From the NCBI GenBank assembly GCA_016194725.1, contig JACQAW010000235.1:1-16374 (forward strand): a stretch of DNA of 16,374 nucleotides. Reading direction: 5' to 3'. Shown here piece after piece: positions 12,842 to 16,374 of this stretch (position 1 is the first letter of the stretch; each line of letters starts with the position of its first letter). The stretch comes from Deltaproteobacteria bacterium (GTDB lineage Bacteria > Bdellovibrionota > UBA1018 > UBA923). Made by a program: the position numbers and the translations under genes. The notes beneath the pieces were generated by a model, which was not told the DNA's origin, did no database searches, and saw only the letters and a list, made by a program, of their open reading frames with translations.

Positions 12842-14868
12842 CGACGGCAAAGGTCGCGCAGGTCGTGTTGCCGCGGCCCCTGCCCGGGGCTCTTTCGTAC
12901 CTGCTTCCAATCGAGTTCGAAGACAGCGTTGTCCTCGGATCAGTGGTGCAGGTTCCCCTGGGCTCGAAAACGAGCGATGGCTTCGTGGTCGGATTCACCA
13001 CGCTCGCAGACCCGAAACTCAAAGGCTTCGCGCTCAAGAAAGTCCTAAGTTCGCCCTTCGCCAAGCCGGTGTTTTCGCCAAAAGATCTGGAGTTCTTTCT
13101 TTGGATCGCCGATTACTATCAGCTGCCGATCGGCGAAGTTTTCAACAGCGCGTTTCCCAGGGCGATATTCAAGATACCTAAAATTTCCCGAAAACGCGCG
13201 TCCGGCACCGACGATCTAGCCGGCGACCATGCCCGCAACATCGGCCCCTTGCGCCTGACAGCCGACCAGGAAACGGCACTGGCTGCGGTTCGCAGCTCCA
13301 TCAAGGCCAGAAAATTCAAATCATTCCTGCTTTTTGGAGTGACGGGCAGCGGAAAAACCGAGGTTTACATTCGGGCGGCTCAGGCCGTTCTGGAACAGGA
13401 TCGCACGGCCCTGATTCTGGTTCCTGAAATCGCGCTGACTCCGCAGCTGCGCCAGCGTTTTGAGGACCGGTTTCAAGATCAGGTTGCCGTGCTGCATTCG
13501 GGGCTGACTGAAAAAGTGCGGCGTGAGTTCTGGTGGGACATCTTGAATGGCGCCCGCAAGGTGGTGGTGGGGGCGCGTTCCGCGGTATTCGCGCCGCTCA
13601 AAGACATCGGCCTCATCGTCGTCGACGAAGAACACGAGCCCAGCTACAAGCAGGAGGATCGCCTGCGCTATAGCGCGCGCGACCTGGCCGTCGTACGTGC
13701 CCGTCAGCACAACGCCGCCACCATTTTGGGATCAGCCACTCCGGCCATCGAAACTTTTTTCGCCGCCGAAAAGGGCAAGCACGAGCTCTTGCAGCTGCGC
13801 GCCAGGCCGGCCGAGCGCCCCATGCCCGCCATCCAGGTCGTGGACTTGAAAACCGAGTACAGGGAAGCCTTGCATGGCTCCAAAGAGAGTCGACTGCTTC
13901 TGGGTCGCTCCCTGCGCGAAGGGCTGGCCGAGGTACTGCTGCGCAAAGAGCAGGCGATGGTATTCGTGAACCGCAAAGGCTTTTCAAGCTTCGTCATGTG
14001 CGGCGACTGCGGCGAGGTGCCCAAGTGCCTGAACTGCAGCGTCTCGCTTACCTATTATCAACGGGCACGCGAAATGCGTTGCCACTATTGTGACCTGCGC
14101 ATGCCGGCGGTCGAGCAATGCGCGAAATGCAAGGGCTACGAAATCAAGCTTATGGGCATGGGCACCGAGCTTATCGAGGACGAGGTCAAGCGGCTGTTTC
14201 CTTCGGCGCGGGTGGAGCGGCTGGATGCCGACACGGCCGATACCGTTAAAAAGCTCGAAACAACTCTGGAAAGTTTTCGCCGGGGCGAGATTCAAATTCT
14301 CGTGGGCACGCAAATGCTGGCCAAGGGCCACGACTTTCCAAACGTCACCCTGGTGGGCGTGGTGCTTGCCGACCTGAACCTGCACCTGCCCGACTTTCGC
14401 GCGGGCGAGCGTACCTTTCAGCTGCTGGCTCAGGTTTCCGGGCGCGCCGGGCGTGGTGACAAACCCGGGCGGGTCATTCTGCAGACGCTTCTTCCCGACC
14501 ATTACGTAATTCAGGCCGCCGCCAACCAGGACTACGCCGGCTTTTATGAAGCCGAAATCGAATATCGCCAGCAGTTTGGCTATCCACCGTTTTCGCGAAT
14601 GGCACAGCTGGAATTTCGCGATCTCAAAGAAGAGCGGGCGCACGACCAGGCCAATCGGGTGCGCCAGCTACTTGACCATCTTGATCCGGATGCGCGAGGA
14701 TTTTCCTACCTGGGGCCGGCTGCCGCCTCGATTGCCCGAATTGCCAATCAGTTCCGCTGGCAAATTCTGGTGAAGTCGGAAAAATCTTCCGCTCTGAACG
14801 CCCTAATCAAGACTCTGCGCAAAGAGGGCGTCAGATTCATTGATGTCGATCCTGTCACAACCTTATAA
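12829..14868 (+). CDS. priA: Primosomal protein N' (replication restart helicase PriA)
   Basis: The 679-residue superfamily 2 helicase reloads the replisome at collapsed forks. Order of parts: an N-terminal 3'-DNA-binding domain (1-110), a winged-helix region that looks shorter than usual, Walker A GVTGSGKTE (170-178), the DEEH box (266-269) in VVDEEHEPSYKQEDRLRY, GSATP (301-305), eight zinc-binding cysteines (C391, C394, C400, C403, C418, C421, C431, C434), then GTQMLAKGHDFP (493-504) and QVSGRAGRG (535-543). All helicase motifs are intact. E. coli PriA is 732 residues; the difference is mainly N-terminal. Its start overlaps the 3' end of the exported unknown gene, and its stop codon lies in a candidate promoter for the next gene. 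Confidence 0.97.
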   Translation: MDTVATAKVAQVVLPRPLPGALSYLLPIEFEDSVVLGSVVQVPLGSKTSDGFVVGFTTLADPKLKGFALKKVLSSPFAKPVFSPKDLEFFLWIADYYQLPIGEVFNSAFPRAIFKIPKISRKRASGTDDLAGDHARNIGPLRLTADQETALAAVRSSIKARKFKSFLLFGVTGSGKTEVYIRAAQAVLEQDRTALILVPEIALTPQLRQRFEDRFQDQVAVLHSGLTEKVRREFWWDILNGARKVVVGARSAVFAPLKDIGLIVVDEEHEPSYKQEDRLRYSARDLAVVRARQHNAATILGSATPAIETFFAAEKGKHELLQLRARPAERPMPAIQVVDLKTEYREALHGSKESRLLLGRSLREGLAEVLLRKEQAMVFVNRKGFSSFVMCGDCGEVPKCLNCSVSLTYYQRAREMRCHYCDLRMPAVEQCAKCKGYEIKLMGMGTELIEDEVKRLFPSARVERLDADTADTVKKLETTLESFRRGEIQILVGTQMLAKGHDFPNVTLVGVVLADLNLHLPDFRAGERTFQLLAQVSGRAGRGDKPGRVILQTLLPDHYVIQAAANQDYAGFYEAEIEYRQQFGYPPFSRMAQLEFRDLKEERAHDQANRVRQLLDHLDPDARGFSYLGPAAASIARIANQFRWQILVKSEKSSALNALIKTLRKEGVRFIDVDPVTTL

Positions 14869-14869
14869 T
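14840..14869 (+). promoter_or_regulatory. Candidate promoter for the CFI-box/phosphatase module
   Basis: TTGATG (14840-14845), an 18-bp spacer and a perfect TATAAT (14864-14869) make the best vegetative promoter match I saw in the window. The -10 box contains the priA stop codon (TAA 14866-14868). A start point near 14876 would give a leader of about 40 nt before the ATG at 14916. Confidence 0.5.
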
Positions 14870-14915
14870 AGGCCTCGAATCGTGGCGCAAACGCATCGCT
14901 ATCGCGCGCAAGGGC

Positions 14916-15524
14916 ATGTCGCAGTACGAGGATTCCAAGTTCGGCGAGGCGCTGCATACCTTTCGCGCGTATCTTGCCATTCTCGAGCACCATCACAGCG
15001 TGCCGGTGGGTGGGCTGCGGCCCTCGATCTTCGACCAGAAAAAAGAAGCGGGTGAGCTGCTGCTCATTGCCGGCATTTACTGGGATCTGGCCAAGATTTT
15101 CGATCGCATGAAGGGCAAACAGCTCGACCTGCGCATCTCGCTCAACAAGTTTTACGAGTTTTCGGCGGGCCGCCCCCACTCGATTCTGGCCTCAGAAGCC
15201 ATGCGCCGCTACATCGCCTCGGACAAATGCACCCACAAGGAGGATTTCAAGAACACCCACCGGCTGCTGCGCAATACGCTGCAAAAGTGTTTTATCGCCA
15301 GCGCCGTGTTCGGACCGCTTTCGCCCGAGGTCGCCGTTCTCCAGACGTTTCGCGACCACACCCTGCGGCAATACGCACCAGGGCGCCTCTTCGTGGCGTT
15401 CTACTACCGTGTCAGCCCGGCAATCGCCCGCGCGTTGCTTCACGTGCCGCCGGGCCGACTGCTTTTTCGCGCGCTCCTGAAGCCCGTTGCGATGGTCATT
15501 CGGGCATTTCAAAACAAATCATGA
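14916..15524 (+). CDS. CFI-box-CTERM domain protein with helical N-terminal half
   Basis: The 202-residue product ends in the CFI-box-CTERM region: C125-F126-I127-ASAVFGPLSPEV, then VLQTFRDHTLRQYAPGRLF and FYYRVSPAIA. This follows the known CFIATAAYGS...APEV..L..FRD..L....GR.FV..YY..SP pattern. The role of this domain is not known; the final 35 residues are hydrophobic with Arg and Lys and may associate with a membrane. The N-terminal half (SKFGEALHTFRAYLAILE, 7-24) looks like TPR-type helices. No signal peptide is visible. The start is uncertain: the frame remains open about 20 codons upstream with plausible residues (LESWRKRIAIARKG), but contains no ATG, GTG or TTG, and AAGGGC lies too close to the ATG to act as a binding site. 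It overlaps the next gene by ATGA. Confidence 0.78.
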   Translation: MSQYEDSKFGEALHTFRAYLAILEHHHSVPVGGLRPSIFDQKKEAGELLLIAGIYWDLAKIFDRMKGKQLDLRISLNKFYEFSAGRPHSILASEAMRRYIASDKCTHKEDFKNTHRLLRNTLQKCFIASAVFGPLSPEVAVLQTFRDHTLRQYAPGRLFVAFYYRVSPAIARALLHVPPGRLLFRALLKPVAMVIRAFQNKS

Positions 15525-16374
15525 TGCTGCTCTCTTGTTGCGCCGCGCTATTTACCTGTTTAGGCGCCTGGGCTGGCGATCCGAAAGTCGTGCTGGTCGT
15601 GCTTGATGGCGTGCGCGCGCTCGAGGTCGAGAACAAGGCCACCGACGACGACGGCCGGCCCGTCAGCACGGCCGAGCTATTGCCCAACCTCACCGCCTTG
15701 AGAAAGAAAGGCGTTTTCTTCTCGGACTTCAAGATCAGCAACCCGGCTGGCGTAAGCTTTCCAGCTTATGCCGATATCTTCGCGGGGCGCCGCCAGGAAA
15801 AAATCATCGGCAACAAAACTCCTGCCGAAGACCGGCACAGCCATTACCCCACCATCTTCGACGCGCTATTCGAGGGCCTGCACCTGAGCTTCAATGATCT
15901 GGCCATCCACGCGTCGTGGAGCGCGATTTGCGAGCTGGCGGGCGCGGCCGACTTTTATCGCAGCTGCGGCTGGAAAACGGGGCTGGGTCACGACAAGTAC
16001 CTGAAGCCTGAGGTTTACAAGGACTCGCGCAGCGACATGGACACCTTTTTCGAATTTGCCTCTGAAGTCCCCAAACGCCACCCCCGCTTTATCTTCGTGC
16101 ACCTGGTGGATGCCGACGAAGAGGCGCATCTTCAGCAAGACGCTCAGGAGAAGCTGGGGCTGAACTACGGCATCTTCAACTACCACAAGGCCTTGACCGA
16201 AGAGGACTACTACCTTGGCCGCATGTGGAAGCTGCTGCAAGACGACCCGTTTTACAAAGACAACACCACGCTGATCGTCACCACCGACCATGGCAGGGAC
16301 AACTTTCCAGACGGCAAGTTCTGGAACGGCCATGGCGAGTGCCGAACCATTCACAAAAAACCAGAGCTCTGCTC
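15521..16374 (+). CDS. Exported alkaline-phosphatase-superfamily hydrolase (C-terminus outside window)
   Basis: The frame opens at ATG 15521 (or 15524), overlapping the CFI-box stop codon, and stays open to the window edge (284 residues seen). A signal peptide (MMLLSCCAALFTCLGAWA, cut before GDP) places it in the periplasm or beyond. Metal-site residues of the alkaline phosphatase/NPP/sulfatase superfamily can be followed: D29 in VVLVVLDGVR, a probable Ser79 nucleophile in GVSFPAYADIFAGR, D199-E-E-A-H203 fitting DxxGH, D256-H257 in TTDHGRD, and H271 in GHGE. That is a complete set of two-metal ligands, so it is probably an active phosphodiesterase, phosphatase or phosphotransferase. Serine at the presumed nucleophile site argues against a classical Cys-type sulfatase. 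The substrate cannot be read from the sequence. Confidence 0.85.
   Translation, partial: MMLLSCCAALFTCLGAWAGDPKVVLVVLDGVRALEVENKATDDDGRPVSTAELLPNLTALRKKGVFFSDFKISNPAGVSFPAYADIFAGRRQEKIIGNKTPAEDRHSHYPTIFDALFEGLHLSFNDLAIHASWSAICELAGAADFYRSCGWKTGLGHDKYLKPEVYKDSRSDMDTFFEFASEVPKRHPRFIFVHLVDADEEAHLQQDAQEKLGLNYGIFNYHKALTEEDYYLGRMWKLLQDDPFYKDNTTLIVTTDHGRDNFPDGKFWNGHGECRTIHKKPELC

Noticed and set aside
14840..15055. 71-codon frame starting inside the end of priA
   Set aside because: It is out of frame with the CFI-box protein and with priA, has no domain, and overlaps clearly coding sequence.
15521..15540. Lipobox in the phosphatase leader (LLSC or FTC)
   Set aside because: The first cysteine is only six residues from the start and the other lacks a proper lipobox, so a standard signal peptidase I cut after AWA is more likely.
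1..16374. tRNA genes, insertion sequences, phage genes, CRISPR arrays
   Set aside because: No cloverleaf, transposase, integrase, terminal repeats or spaced repeats were seen anywhere in the window.

Overview
The window reads as a densely packed chromosomal stretch of a moderately GC-rich Gram-negative bacterium. It holds outer-membrane, periplasmic and lipoprotein-maturation genes, and many genes overlap by 4 to 20 nt. A spermidine-synthase-like membrane protein, a Cys-rich Lgt and a CFI-box-CTERM protein suggest a Bdellovibrio- or deltaproteobacteria-like organism. That placement is an inference from gene content, not from a marker gene. No mobile element, CRISPR array, tRNA or rRNA was seen, and no gene-free stretch exceeds about 175 bases.

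Layout: (1) 1-948, minus strand, is the N-terminal part of a polytopic membrane protein of the fused MFS/spermidine-synthase type. It is divergent from a small exported rhodanese (986-1414), whose 3' end overlaps a convergent unknown gene (1320-1928). (2) A Bcp/PrxQ-type peroxiredoxin (2102-2587, minus) is divergent from ileS, with only 23 bp between them. (3) A tightly coupled plus-strand run covers 2611-9819: ileS, lspA, lgt, a plsY reading frame fused to a BtuF-like periplasmic binding domain, a BtuC-like permease and a BtuD-like ATPase. It joins isoleucine charging, lipoprotein maturation, the first acylation step of phospholipid synthesis and cobalamin-type import. (4) A predicted outer-membrane beta-barrel protein lies convergent at 9826-10671. 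(5) A second plus-strand run holds a short DksA/TraR-type zinc-finger regulator, galU, an exported unknown protein and priA (10735-14868). (6) A candidate promoter overlapping the priA stop codon leads into a two-gene module: a CFI-box-CTERM protein and an exported alkaline-phosphatase-superfamily enzyme that runs off the right edge.

The strongest unusual observation is the single continuous frame at 6681-8081. A complete-looking PlsY continues without a stop into a signal-peptide-like segment and a BtuF domain. The btuC and btuD genes follow directly, so this may be the only B12-binding protein of the transporter. The ATPase lacks the usual Q-loop glutamine. Other points of interest are two predicted promoters whose start point falls exactly on the start codon (rhodanese and ileS), a perfect TGGTnnnACCA dyad before galU, and the apparently swapped 3' ends of the rhodanese and its convergent neighbour.
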